Positions 26,167 to 34,354 of a DNA stretch of 41,263 nt are shown here, piece by piece. A program made the translations under genes and the position numbers. Source of the stretch: Bacteroides sp. (GTDB lineage Bacteria; Bacteroidota; Bacteroidia; Bacteroidales; UBA7960). The stretch spans positions 1 through 41,263 of the forward strand of contig JAZBOS010000024.1 of NCBI GenBank assembly GCA_036351255.1, read 5' to 3'. Under the pieces are notes generated by a model, which had not been told where the DNA came from, searched no databases, and saw only the letters and a program-made list of their open reading frames with translations. Numbering within the stretch: position 1 is the stretch's first letter; every line of letters begins with the position of its first letter.

Positions 26167-28557
26167 ATGTCCAAAATAGTCCTTCAGCCTTTTTTGCGAA
26201 AATACCGTTACTGGCTTTTGGCCTTGGGATTGTTATTGCTGGTTTGGTTTTTCAGCTTGCCGCGCGATTTATTTCCTGATCCGGGCAGCACGGTAATTGA
26301 GGATCGGGAGGGGGTTCTGCTGGGAGCGCGGATTGCGGATGACGGGCAATGGCGTTTCCTTGAGATGGAGGAGGTTCCCGAACAGTTTGCCAAAGCCCTG
26401 GTGGCTTTCGAAGACCGTTATTTTTATTTTCATCCGGGGGTGAACCCCCTGGCCACCGTCCGGGCCCTGGTGCAGAACATCAGGGCGGGCAGGCGGGTGA
26501 GTGGCGGCAGTACGTTGAGCATGCAGGTAATCAGGCTTTCCCGAAAGGGGAAGCCAAGAACAGTCGTTGAAAAGTTGAGGGAGATGGTTTTGGCGACCCG
26601 GCTGGAGGCGCGCTATTCCAAAAAATCAATCCTTGCCTTGTATGCCTCCCACGCCCCTTTCGGAGGAAACGTAGTGGGGCTGGATGCGGCTGCCTGGCGT
26701 TATTACGGGCGCCCCCCCGCTGACCTGAGCTGGGCTGAGGCTGCCACCCTGGCGGTGCTGCCCAATGCACCTTCATTGATCTTCCCGGGAAAAAACCAAG
26801 AGGTTTTACTGGTGAAACGCAATCGTCTGCTGGATGAATTGTTTAGGCGCGGGCATCTCGACTCCCTCGACTGTGTGCTGGCCAAACTTGAACCTTTGCC
26901 CGGGAAACCCTATCCCTTACCGCTAATGGCGCCTCATTTGCTCGACCGGGTGTATTTGAATCAGCGGGGAACACGGGTGAAAACTACCCTGGATCCTCAC
27001 CTTCAGCAAAGGGCAACAGCCATCCTGGAGGAGCATGCCCTGATGCTCAGGGCCAATCATATTCACAATGCTGCTGCCATCGTGCTTGAAGTGGAGACCG
27101 GACAGGTGCTGGCTTATGTGGGAAACACCCGTGGCCGTGCTGATGCCGGACAGGGTCATATGGTGGATGTCATCACTGCCCCGCGCAGCACTGGCAGCAT
27201 CCTCAAACCCTTTCTCTATGCGGCGATGATGCAGGAAGGGCAATTGCTGCCCAATACGCTGGTGCCCGACATCCCTACCCAGATCGCAGGCTATTCGCCA
27301 AAAAACTATTTCCTGACCTACGACGGTGCCGTGCCTGCCAAGCGTTCCCTGACGCGATCGCTCAACGTGCCATCGGTGCGCATGCTTCGTGATTACGGCG
27401 TGGAGAAGTTTCGTTTCATCCTGAAGCGTCTGGGAATGAACACCCTGGTATATCCCCCGGGCCATTACGGCTTGTCCATCATTCTGGGTGGAGCCGAGGG
27501 AAGCCTTTGGGACATCAGTGGGATGTATGCCAGCCTTTCAAGGGTGTTGCGGCATCACGGGGATTATTACGGGATGTATGACCTGGCCGACATTCATCCT
27601 CCTGTTTACCTGGCAGATCAGGTTTCCGGTAAAAAGCGCAATTCCGGGAGTCGCCAAAAGCTGGAAGACTATGGTCCGGTAAGTGCCGCGGCGGTATGGC
27701 TTACCTGGGAGGCCCTGGTGGAGGTAAATCGCCCAGATGCTGAGGCTGGATGGCAGGCGATGGCGTCGAAGGGCAAGATCGCCTGGAAAACAGGGACCAG
27801 CTTTGGGGGGCGTGATGCCTGGGCCGTGGGCACTACCCGGGACTATGTGGTTGGGGTTTGGGTGGGTAATGCAACGGGGGAAGGACGCCCGGAACTGACT
27901 GGGCTGGGCGCTGCAGCGCCCATTCTGTTTCAGTTGTTCGACCTGTTGCCCGCCTCTGCCTGGTTTGATCCCCCTTACGGGGAAATGGAACAGGTGGCGG
28001 TGTGCCGCGAAAGTGGCCACCGTGCCGGGATGCATTGCCCCGTCCAAGACACTCTGTGGGTCCATTCAAAGGGGTTGAAAACGCCACCCTGTCCTTATCA
28101 CCAGCTGGTGCATCTTGACTCTTTGGGGCAATATCGCGTGAACAGCGATTGCGAATCCGTTGGCAAGATGATCACTGCTTCCTGGTTTGTCCTGCCTCCT
28201 GCAATGGAATGGTTTTACCGCTCGCGTAATCCGGCATACCGCCCGTTGCCGCCCTGGCGAGGCGACTGCCAGCCGCAGGAATCCCATACCATGATGGAGA
28301 TGATCTATCCGCGCGAGGGCATGGCCATTTTTGTTCCGCGTGAGCTGGATGGTTCAGCCGGGAAGACCATCTTTGAAGTTGCGCACAGGGACTTGGGCAC
28401 AAGGATTTTCTGGCACCTCGATGGTGAATACCTGGGCGAAACATGGCAAAACCACCAGATGGCTCTGGCGCCTGAACAGGGATTTCATACCCTCACCCTG
28501 GTGGATGAAGCCGGAAACACGCTTAACCGGGTTTTCGAAATTGTGGGAAAACCATAA
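26167..28557 (+). CDS. pbpC: Penicillin-binding protein 1C (bifunctional transglycosylase/transpeptidase)
   Basis: PBP1C is an inner-membrane protein with a periplasmic glycosyltransferase 51 domain and a transpeptidase-like domain. In this 796-residue protein, a membrane anchor (about 16-31) precedes the GT51 motifs FEDRYFYFHPGV (E82, the catalytic acid) and GGSTLSMQ. The penicillin-binding motifs are SILK (S344, K347), SLN (398-400) and KTG (541-543). The C-terminal BiPBP_C region (about 690-796) is characteristic of PBP1C. In other bacteria pbpC is the neighbour of alpha-2-macroglobulin, and the pair is thought to seal cell-wall damage and block proteases. Here they are in the same order but 417 bases apart, so separate transcription is possible. 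Confidence 0.95.
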   Translation: MSKIVLQPFLRKYRYWLLALGLLLLVWFFSLPRDLFPDPGSTVIEDREGVLLGARIADDGQWRFLEMEEVPEQFAKALVAFEDRYFYFHPGVNPLATVRALVQNIRAGRRVSGGSTLSMQVIRLSRKGKPRTVVEKLREMVLATRLEARYSKKSILALYASHAPFGGNVVGLDAAAWRYYGRPPADLSWAEAATLAVLPNAPSLIFPGKNQEVLLVKRNRLLDELFRRGHLDSLDCVLAKLEPLPGKPYPLPLMAPHLLDRVYLNQRGTRVKTTLDPHLQQRATAILEEHALMLRANHIHNAAAIVLEVETGQVLAYVGNTRGRADAGQGHMVDVITAPRSTGSILKPFLYAAMMQEGQLLPNTLVPDIPTQIAGYSPKNYFLTYDGAVPAKRSLTRSLNVPSVRMLRDYGVEKFRFILKRLGMNTLVYPPGHYGLSIILGGAEGSLWDISGMYASLSRVLRHHGDYYGMYDLADIHPPVYLADQVSGKKRNSGSRQKLEDYGPVSAAAVWLTWEALVEVNRPDAEAGWQAMASKGKIAWKTGTSFGGRDAWAVGTTRDYVVGVWVGNATGEGRPELTGLGAAAPILFQLFDLLPASAWFDPPYGEMEQVAVCRESGHRAGMHCPVQDTLWVHSKGLKTPPCPYHQLVHLDSLGQYRVNSDCESVGKMITASWFVLPPAMEWFYRSRNPAYRPLPPWRGDCQPQESHTMMEMIYPREGMAIFVPRELDGSAGKTIFEVAHRDLGTRIFWHLDGEYLGETWQNHQMALAPEQGFHTLTLVDEAGNTLNRVFEIVGKP

Positions 28558-28600
28558 AAAAACCACCGCGAAATGAGCTTCACGGTGGTTTTTATTTTTG
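28558..28600. terminator. Bidirectional terminator between PBP1C and M16 peptidase genes
   Basis: AAAAACCACCG (28558-28568) and CGGTGGTTTTT (28583-28593) form a perfect 11-base stem with a 14-base loop. T-tracts occur in the 3' arm in both directions. It begins directly after the pbpC stop codon and lies 25 bases past the stop of the convergent peptidase gene. Confidence 0.85.
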
Positions 28601-28617
28601 GGAAAAACTTTGTCCGC

Positions 28618-31605
28618 TTATTCGGTTATTTTTACAAGGGTGCGGAAAAGATCTTCGTTCTCCCTGATTTTTTCCTCATTTCCATATACGGTATAGACAT
28701 CGCGGTCCAGGATCTCCCTGATCATGGTGCTGAATGACCTGATATCCCCGGCACTGGTGTTCAGGATCTCCTGCCTTTCTTTTAGCAGGTCTTCATGCGA
28801 TACATTCTCATAATGCCTCCACAGCGCAAACTGGCCGGAAACAGATGGGGTTCTGGGCTGGTCATGCTTGGCGATGGTGCCAATGATATAACGCGTCATC
28901 TCCATATCATCGGCCTCAAAATTTTCCAGATACTGGGGCAGTCCCTCAAAATTGTCAAGGGTTTCTTTCAGGTTTGGGTCCCTGTAAGAAGAGAAAAACA
29001 GGGGACCTGTGGGGTTCAGGGTTGAAAAGCCCCCGTAGGCACCTCCCATCACCCTGATTTTGTTCTGCAGATAGTCAGTCGAGAGAATCTGGTTCAGTAC
29101 ATAAAAATGCCCGTTGATGGAATAGCCCAGCTTTTTGAAATCGTATCCTTGCGTAACATACTGAACCTTTGATGCCGAGAGCAAACCTTCATTGGCTGGA
29201 AGGTACTCCAGCGACCAGGTTTGCATAACGGGTTTTTCATTGGGAAGGGAAGCCAGGAATGATTTGAATCCGTCTTCAAAGGCGCCATAGTTGTTTTCTG
29301 CACAGGTGACCTGAACGCTGATGTTATTCTGGTTAAACAGTAAACTTGCAGTTTCCCTGAGCCTGGCGATCATTTCATCGGAACGGGTATCAAATTCATT
29401 GTTCAGTTCAGTAACGAACCTGTAATAGCTGATACCCCTGGTCATTTCATTGAAAATCCCTTGCTTGTTAAAATTGGCCAGCAGACGGAGGTTTGCAAAA
29501 TTCAGGCCATCGTTGGTGATCCTTCTTTCCACAACAGCCTGGTGGCGGGTCAGGATGGTCTTCAGGCGTTCGCGGTCTTCCAGGTTAAAGGTGTTGATGA
29601 TTTCGGCGGCGAGTTCAAAGAAAGTTCCTGTCTTGTCTGACATGGCCTTCCCGCCAGCCAGGAAGAACGGCAAAAGTTGCTCGTCCGACTGGTTCTGTAA
29701 ATACGAATCAAGGGTAGTCCAGAAGGAGCCAGTATGGATGTTCAGCGCATTGTCGAGTTCACCAACGCTTTTGGTTTCCGTTCCCATTTCGCGGATCAGG
29801 GCCGAAAGAAGGCTGGCATAGGGGATCAGTTTCTGGGGCAAGGTGCGCATGTCAAAATATAGGTAAATGTAAATGATGTCGTTGGTGAAATCCTCGTAAT
29901 GGAAAACGGGGGCATTCCGGAATTTTTTCTCCTGCAAGGGATACCAGTTGACTTCGGGTGAGATGTCTTCCAGTGACAGCATAGGAACAGAGGCCAAAGC
30001 TTCAGGGCTGTCTTCGCTAAGCTGATACTGCTTTAATTCTTTGGTCTGCTGCACCAGGGCATCGATTTCCTCCTTGCTGAGGCTTGCTTTATATTCCGCA
30101 AGTTCCTGACGCTCGCGCTCCACATGGATCTGCTCAAGCCCGGGCTGAGGATACATGGCAACCAGCACGGCATGGGGATTCTGGATCAGATACTCCTCCA
30201 TAAGATTTTCCAGGATAGGCTGTTCGAGTGATTGTTTCACATAGGCCAGGGGTTTTTCGAATTCGAGGCCGGCAAAGGGGTCTCCATCGAACATCCAGTT
30301 GATATACGATGCCATCATATACATCATTCCCTTGGCTGAGGTGTTACCCTCTCTTAGCTGGAATTCCTTTCGGTTGATAATCCCTTCCAGCATTTCCTTG
30401 TCAAAACCCTTGTCAGCGACTTCTTTCATGGTTTGAAAGACTATTTCACGGAAACGATCCCTGTCTTCGCGGTTGGCGTTTTGAAGGAGGATCAGAAACT
30501 GGTTTTGTTTTCCCTTCTTCAGGCCGGCGCTGACGTTCTTGCCCAGACCAGCTTCCTGAAGGGCAATTCTTAGGGGAGCTGACTCGTGGTTGACCAGGGC
30601 ATCGGCAATCACCTCCATGGCCATGTTAAACTCCTGGTTGATCCCTTGTCCGGCTACAAAATTCATCAACAGATAGGTGTTGTCCTGAATGTTGTTGCCT
30701 TCGGCCACCGCATAGGGAGTCTCCAGTTCTTTCATCCTGTCGAAGGGTTTTTGCATGGGAAGCTCAATCACAGCATCCGACCGGGTAAAACGGGAGAGGT
30801 AATTTTCGTTGATGAAAGCAAGTTCTTTATCCAGATCAGCATTCCCGTATAAAGTGATGTAGCTGTTGGATGGATGATAGAAAGTGCGGTGAAAATTCAG
30901 GAATTCCTCATAGGTGAGCCTGGGGATCTCGGAGGGATAACCACCCGAGCAGTTGCCATAGGTGTTGTCGGGAAAGAGGACCTTCCAGCTTTGATAATAA
31001 AGTTCCCTGTTGGGGCTTGAATAGGCGCCTTTCATCTCATTAAAGACCACCCCTTTGTAAACGATTTCAGCTTCCGGTTCTTCAATTTCATAATGCCAGC
31101 CTTCCTGGAGGAAGATTCTCGGGTCGTCATAAATCCTTGGGAGAAGGGTGGCGTCGAGGTAGACATGCATAAGGTTGAAGTAATCCTTTTCGTTCATGCT
31201 GGCCACCGGATAGGTGGTGAAATCCGAACCCGTCATGGCATTCAGGAAGGTGTTGAGTGACCCCCTGCGCAGCACATTAAAGGGGCTCTTTACCGGGAAG
31301 CTTTGTGAGCCGTTCAGAACGGAGTGCTCCATGATGTGGGCCACCCCGGTGCTGTTTTCAGGAAGGGTATTAAAGGCAATGTTAAATAGCTTGTTCGGAT
31401 CATCCGCAGCAATCTTGATCAGTTGTGCCCCGCTTTGCTCATGGATGAAAAAAAGGCATTCTGCATTTACTTCCGGAACAAACCTCTTTTCCTTTAAACT
31501 AAACCCGTGATAGGTTTGGTTTTCATTAAATGATTCCATTGGTCTGCCGGCAAGCAGCATACCAGTCATCACCATCAAGATGGTGAAAACGATTCCTTGT
31601 TTCAT
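28618..31605 (-). CDS. M16C metallopeptidase, presequence protease (PreP)-like, exported
   Basis: Presequence-protease-type M16 enzymes enclose short unfolded peptides in a two-halved chamber and cut them with zinc. This 995-residue protein has the inverted zinc motif HIMEH (H90, E93, H94) and the downstream ligand E190 in VVFNEMKGAYSSP. GSLNTFLNAMTGSDFTTYPV is also typical of PreP and falcilysin. The inactive C-terminal half is present, so the length is that of a full single-chain enzyme. An N-terminal signal (MKQGIVFTILMVMTGMLLAG) points to export, so the role is probably peptide breakdown in the periplasm or outside, unlike the organellar homologues. No promoter box was recognised upstream. 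It is convergent with pbpC. Confidence 0.93.
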   Translation of the reverse strand: MKQGIVFTILMVMTGMLLAGRPMESFNENQTYHGFSLKEKRFVPEVNAECLFFIHEQSGAQLIKIAADDPNKLFNIAFNTLPENSTGVAHIMEHSVLNGSQSFPVKSPFNVLRRGSLNTFLNAMTGSDFTTYPVASMNEKDYFNLMHVYLDATLLPRIYDDPRIFLQEGWHYEIEEPEAEIVYKGVVFNEMKGAYSSPNRELYYQSWKVLFPDNTYGNCSGGYPSEIPRLTYEEFLNFHRTFYHPSNSYITLYGNADLDKELAFINENYLSRFTRSDAVIELPMQKPFDRMKELETPYAVAEGNNIQDNTYLLMNFVAGQGINQEFNMAMEVIADALVNHESAPLRIALQEAGLGKNVSAGLKKGKQNQFLILLQNANREDRDRFREIVFQTMKEVADKGFDKEMLEGIINRKEFQLREGNTSAKGMMYMMASYINWMFDGDPFAGLEFEKPLAYVKQSLEQPILENLMEEYLIQNPHAVLVAMYPQPGLEQIHVERERQELAEYKASLSKEEIDALVQQTKELKQYQLSEDSPEALASVPMLSLEDISPEVNWYPLQEKKFRNAPVFHYEDFTNDIIYIYLYFDMRTLPQKLIPYASLLSALIREMGTETKSVGELDNALNIHTGSFWTTLDSYLQNQSDEQLLPFFLAGGKAMSDKTGTFFELAAEIINTFNLEDRERLKTILTRHQAVVERRITNDGLNFANLRLLANFNKQGIFNEMTRGISYYRFVTELNNEFDTRSDEMIARLRETASLLFNQNNISVQVTCAENNYGAFEDGFKSFLASLPNEKPVMQTWSLEYLPANEGLLSASKVQYVTQGYDFKKLGYSINGHFYVLNQILSTDYLQNKIRVMGGAYGGFSTLNPTGPLFFSSYRDPNLKETLDNFEGLPQYLENFEADDMEMTRYIIGTIAKHDQPRTPSVSGQFALWRHYENVSHEDLLKERQEILNTSAGDIRSFSTMIREILDRDVYTVYGNEEKIRENEDLFRTLVKITE

Positions 31606-31749
31606 GATTTAATTTTAAATTTGACAATGATTTGGAGGTTTATATGGCGCAACGTGACAACAATAAACATGCAACATTTATTAATGTATTATTTTTCAAA
31701 TCATTAGAGGTGAGGGTGATGGGGATGTAAACCAGTCTGGTGATGCAGA

Positions 31750-31777
31750 AACGGACAGTTTTGACCGATAACGGACA
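31750..31777. other. AACGGACA direct repeat at 20-bp spacing
   Basis: AACGGACA occurs at 31750-31757 and again at 31770-31777, exactly 20 bases apart, in the gap between the M16 and DUF1028 genes. GACCG lies between the copies. Two-helical-turn spacing is typical of sites bound by a dimer or tandem regulator, but it lies downstream of the DUF1028 stop and far (about 145 bases) from the peptidase start. The 268-base gap holds nothing else I can name. Confidence 0.3.
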
Positions 31778-31873
31778 CCTATAGCCAAAGGGGGCAGCTT
31801 CTATGAAGTGCCTCTTTTAAAAATAAAACGTAAAGGACTTGCCCTGGATCGGGAATGAGAGGTAGATGCCGGA

Positions 31874-32863
31874 TCAGAGATTCATAATTTTCTCCAGGTC
31901 AGCTTCGCTGATATTCAGTAAGCCGGAAGCATGAAGCCGGCGCGTAAGCTCTTTCCAGTTTCCGTCTATTTGAAATATAGCCTTCAGGATGGGTAGGGCC
32001 TCATTTATGCTGCCACTGTTAGCCAGGCCGATAGCTTTCCAGTACTTCATTTCAAGGTTGTCAGGGAACATTTGTTCGGCGGCTCCGTATTCCTCCATGG
32101 CTTTCTGCATGTCGCCGGCTTCCATAGCCAGGTCACCATTGTTCATGTGGGTATAGGCACGATGGACCCTGAGCAGGCGTTCGAGTTCTTCCAGGGGTAA
32201 AGGATGATCATCCACCCTTAGGTCAATAAGCTTATCGGATGAAGGATGGGATGCTGTTGTGCCACTCACCACAAGCAGGGCAGCCGATTGCCGGCCGCGA
32301 ATATCGCCTCCTGCTGCTTCTGCCGCCTTCATTGTTTCAATTACCCGTTCTGCCAAGGGAAGGTGGGCATTGCTTTCAAAAGCCAGGCGCATGGCAGGGA
32401 TGACAAGGTCGTTGAGCATCATATTGGCCTGCACCGAGTAGTTTTCGCCTACATAATGCCCGGCCCAGGCTATGCATTTGGCGCCGGTGTAAGCGTCCAC
32501 ATTGCCCGTCGCATCGAGGAAGGCTACCTGCCGGAAGTCACGCCCTTCGTCTTCTGAGATCAGTCGCTCCAAGGCAGTTTGGGCATCCAGACCTTCTTCC
32601 ATCAGGGCCAAGCCATCGGGACCCAGGGCAGGGTTCACGAACGATTGCGTGGCTACCACGCCTACACCCGACTTTCCCCAGCTTACTACAGTACCTACCG
32701 AGAACCAATGGCTTTGTACCCCAATGGCCATTTCACCGGTCACGGGATCGCGGGCTACAATGGAATAGGTATGGGCAAAGGGCTCGGTCTGCTTGTAAAC
32801 CTGCCCTGCTGCAAGTTGATTCATCAGGATAACCATCATTAAATTGATTGCTGCTTTTCTCAT
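31874..32863 (-). CDS. DUF1028 family secreted protein with C-terminal TPR-like region
   Basis: DUF1028 proteins have an N-terminal-nucleophile-like fold and no proven substrate. This 329-residue protein has a signal peptide (residues 1-20, ending QLAAG). A DUF1028 domain follows (about 30-225) with TYSIVARDPVTGEMAIGVQS, GVGVVATQSFVNPALGPDGL, the GENYSVQANMM segment and RQSAALLVV. Residues about 230-329 are helical, with HRAYTHMNNGDLAMEAGDMQ and a following repeat-like pair, consistent with TPRs; this tail may bind a partner. The start is the ATG at 32863, divergent from the M28 peptidase gene 101 bases away. Family is clear; function is unknown. Confidence 0.88.
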   Translation of the reverse strand: MRKAAINLMMVILMNQLAAGQVYKQTEPFAHTYSIVARDPVTGEMAIGVQSHWFSVGTVVSWGKSGVGVVATQSFVNPALGPDGLALMEEGLDAQTALERLISEDEGRDFRQVAFLDATGNVDAYTGAKCIAWAGHYVGENYSVQANMMLNDLVIPAMRLAFESNAHLPLAERVIETMKAAEAAGGDIRGRQSAALLVVSGTTASHPSSDKLIDLRVDDHPLPLEELERLLRVHRAYTHMNNGDLAMEAGDMQKAMEEYGAAEQMFPDNLEMKYWKAIGLANSGSINEALPILKAIFQIDGNWKELTRRLHASGLLNISEADLEKIMNL

Positions 32864-32885
32864 AGGATTTGACTTTGTTTCTTTT

Positions 32886-32893
32886 CAAAGCTA
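32886..32893 (-). promoter_or_regulatory. Candidate -7 box for the DUF1028 gene
   Basis: The minus strand reads TAGCTTTG, an exact TAnnTTTG match, 23 bases before the start. No TTG lies at -33. It shares the divergent region with the M28 promoter. Confidence 0.4.
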
Positions 32894-32906
32894 TTGAAAT
32901 TTTCCC

Positions 32907-32937
32907 TTGAAACCAGTGCTTCTAATCATTACTTTTG
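32907..32937 (+). promoter_or_regulatory. Promoter of the M28 peptidase gene
   Basis: TTG (32907-32909), a 20-base spacer and TACTTTTG (32930-32937) match the Bacteroidetes promoter exactly, 28 bases before the start codon. Confidence 0.65.
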
Positions 32938-32964
32938 GATTTTTATTTGAAAAATCAGTGAGCT

Positions 32965-34338
32965 ATGCAAAAATTGATCATTACGCTGTTCATCCTTATT
33001 TTTGGTACTCTTTCAGCCAGGTCTCAGCAGGTTGTGGTGGAATCCATTTTCCTCGAAGCGCTTTCATCTAATATTGCTTATGAAAATCTTCAGATTCTTT
33101 GCGAAACCACCGAAGGACGTATTGCTGGCTCACAGGCTTCCCTGGCGGCAGTGGACCTTACGCAAAGGATGATGGAGGGGCTTGAATTAGATTCGGTTTA
33201 TCGTCAGGAGATTATGGTACCCCATTGGATCCGCGGGGAAGTGGAACTTTCCCGGATGGAGTCAAGACTTTTGGGTTCCCAGGCTTTAACGGTTTCTTCC
33301 CTGGGTTTGTCTGTTGGGACAGGCCCTGATGGAGTAAAAGCCCGGGTAACAGAGGTTAAAGGTCTGGATGAACTGGAAAGCCTTGGGCGGGAAGGGATTG
33401 AAGGGCGGATTATATTCTTCAACCGGCCCTTCAACCATGCTTTTTATAATACTTTCCTGGGATACGGTGATGCCGTGGATCAGCGATTCTATGGACCGCA
33501 TCGGGCAGCCCAGTATGGTGCTGTTGCCGTAATCGTGCGATCCGTAACCAGTGCCATACACGATTTCGCCCATACCGGCGTGACTTACGTAAGTGAAGAG
33601 GGGCCGAATATCCCTGCTGTAGCGGTCAGTACTTTGGGTGCTGAACAGCTTAGCCAATGGCTGGAGGCCGATCCTGAGCTGGAACTCTATCTCGAAACCC
33701 ATTGTCGGCAGCTTCCGGATACTGTTTCATATAACGTCATTGGGGAAATAAGGGGTAGCCATTACCCCAATGAGATCATTACTGTGGGCGGACATCTTGA
33801 TGCCTGGGACAATAGCCCTGGTGCACATGATGACGGTGCAGGCTGCATGCAGTCCATGGAGGTGCTACGCATCTTCCGCGCGCTTGGATTACAGCCCAAG
33901 AGGACCGTAAGGGCTGTCATGTTTATGGACGAGGAGATCGCTCAGCGGGGAGGGCAGGCTTACGTAGAAGATGCCCGTGTGAATGGCGAAGAGCATTATT
34001 TTGCGCTGGAAGCCGACAGGGGGGCATTCAGTCCGCGTGGGTTTTCCATTGATGCTGCTCCCGAAAACCTTTTAGCCATTCAGGCATTGCAACCCCTGTT
34101 CGCTCCCTATGGGATGCATGAGTTTATTGCCGGGGGAAGCGGGGTAGATATCGAGCCCCTGAAAAAGCATTTTCAAATGACCCTGGCAGGCTTGCTTACC
34201 GATTCCCAACGATATTTTGATGTTCATCATTCGGCAAACGATACCTTTGATAAAATCAACCGTCGCGAGATGCAGCTGGGAAGTGCCGCCATGGCCGCCC
34301 TTATTTACTTGCTGGATGCCGGGGATGTTCTTAAGTAG
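32965..34338 (+). CDS. M28 family zinc aminopeptidase/carboxypeptidase with PA domain, exported
   Basis: M28 enzymes remove amino acids or dipeptides with two co-catalytic zinc ions. The 457-residue protein has a signal peptide (to about residue 20, TLSARS) and a protease-associated insert (about 115-235). The M28 domain has the ligands H277 (GGHLDAW), D289 (HDDGAG), E323/E324 (FMDEE), D351 (LEADRG) and H421 or H422 (DVHHSAND). The layout resembles plasma glutamate carboxypeptidase (carboxypeptidase Q) more than leucine aminopeptidase. It is a monocistronic unit with its own promoter and is convergent with the sensor gene, whose stop is 16 bases away. Together with the M16 and DUF1028 genes it suggests extracellular peptide processing. 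Confidence 0.93.
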   Translation: MQKLIITLFILIFGTLSARSQQVVVESIFLEALSSNIAYENLQILCETTEGRIAGSQASLAAVDLTQRMMEGLELDSVYRQEIMVPHWIRGEVELSRMESRLLGSQALTVSSLGLSVGTGPDGVKARVTEVKGLDELESLGREGIEGRIIFFNRPFNHAFYNTFLGYGDAVDQRFYGPHRAAQYGAVAVIVRSVTSAIHDFAHTGVTYVSEEGPNIPAVAVSTLGAEQLSQWLEADPELELYLETHCRQLPDTVSYNVIGEIRGSHYPNEIITVGGHLDAWDNSPGAHDDGAGCMQSMEVLRIFRALGLQPKRTVRAVMFMDEEIAQRGGQAYVEDARVNGEEHYFALEADRGAFSPRGFSIDAAPENLLAIQALQPLFAPYGMHEFIAGGSGVDIEPLKKHFQMTLAGLLTDSQRYFDVHHSANDTFDKINRREMQLGSAAMAALIYLLDAGDVLK

Positions 34339-34354
34339 GTTTCTTTTGCCCCTT

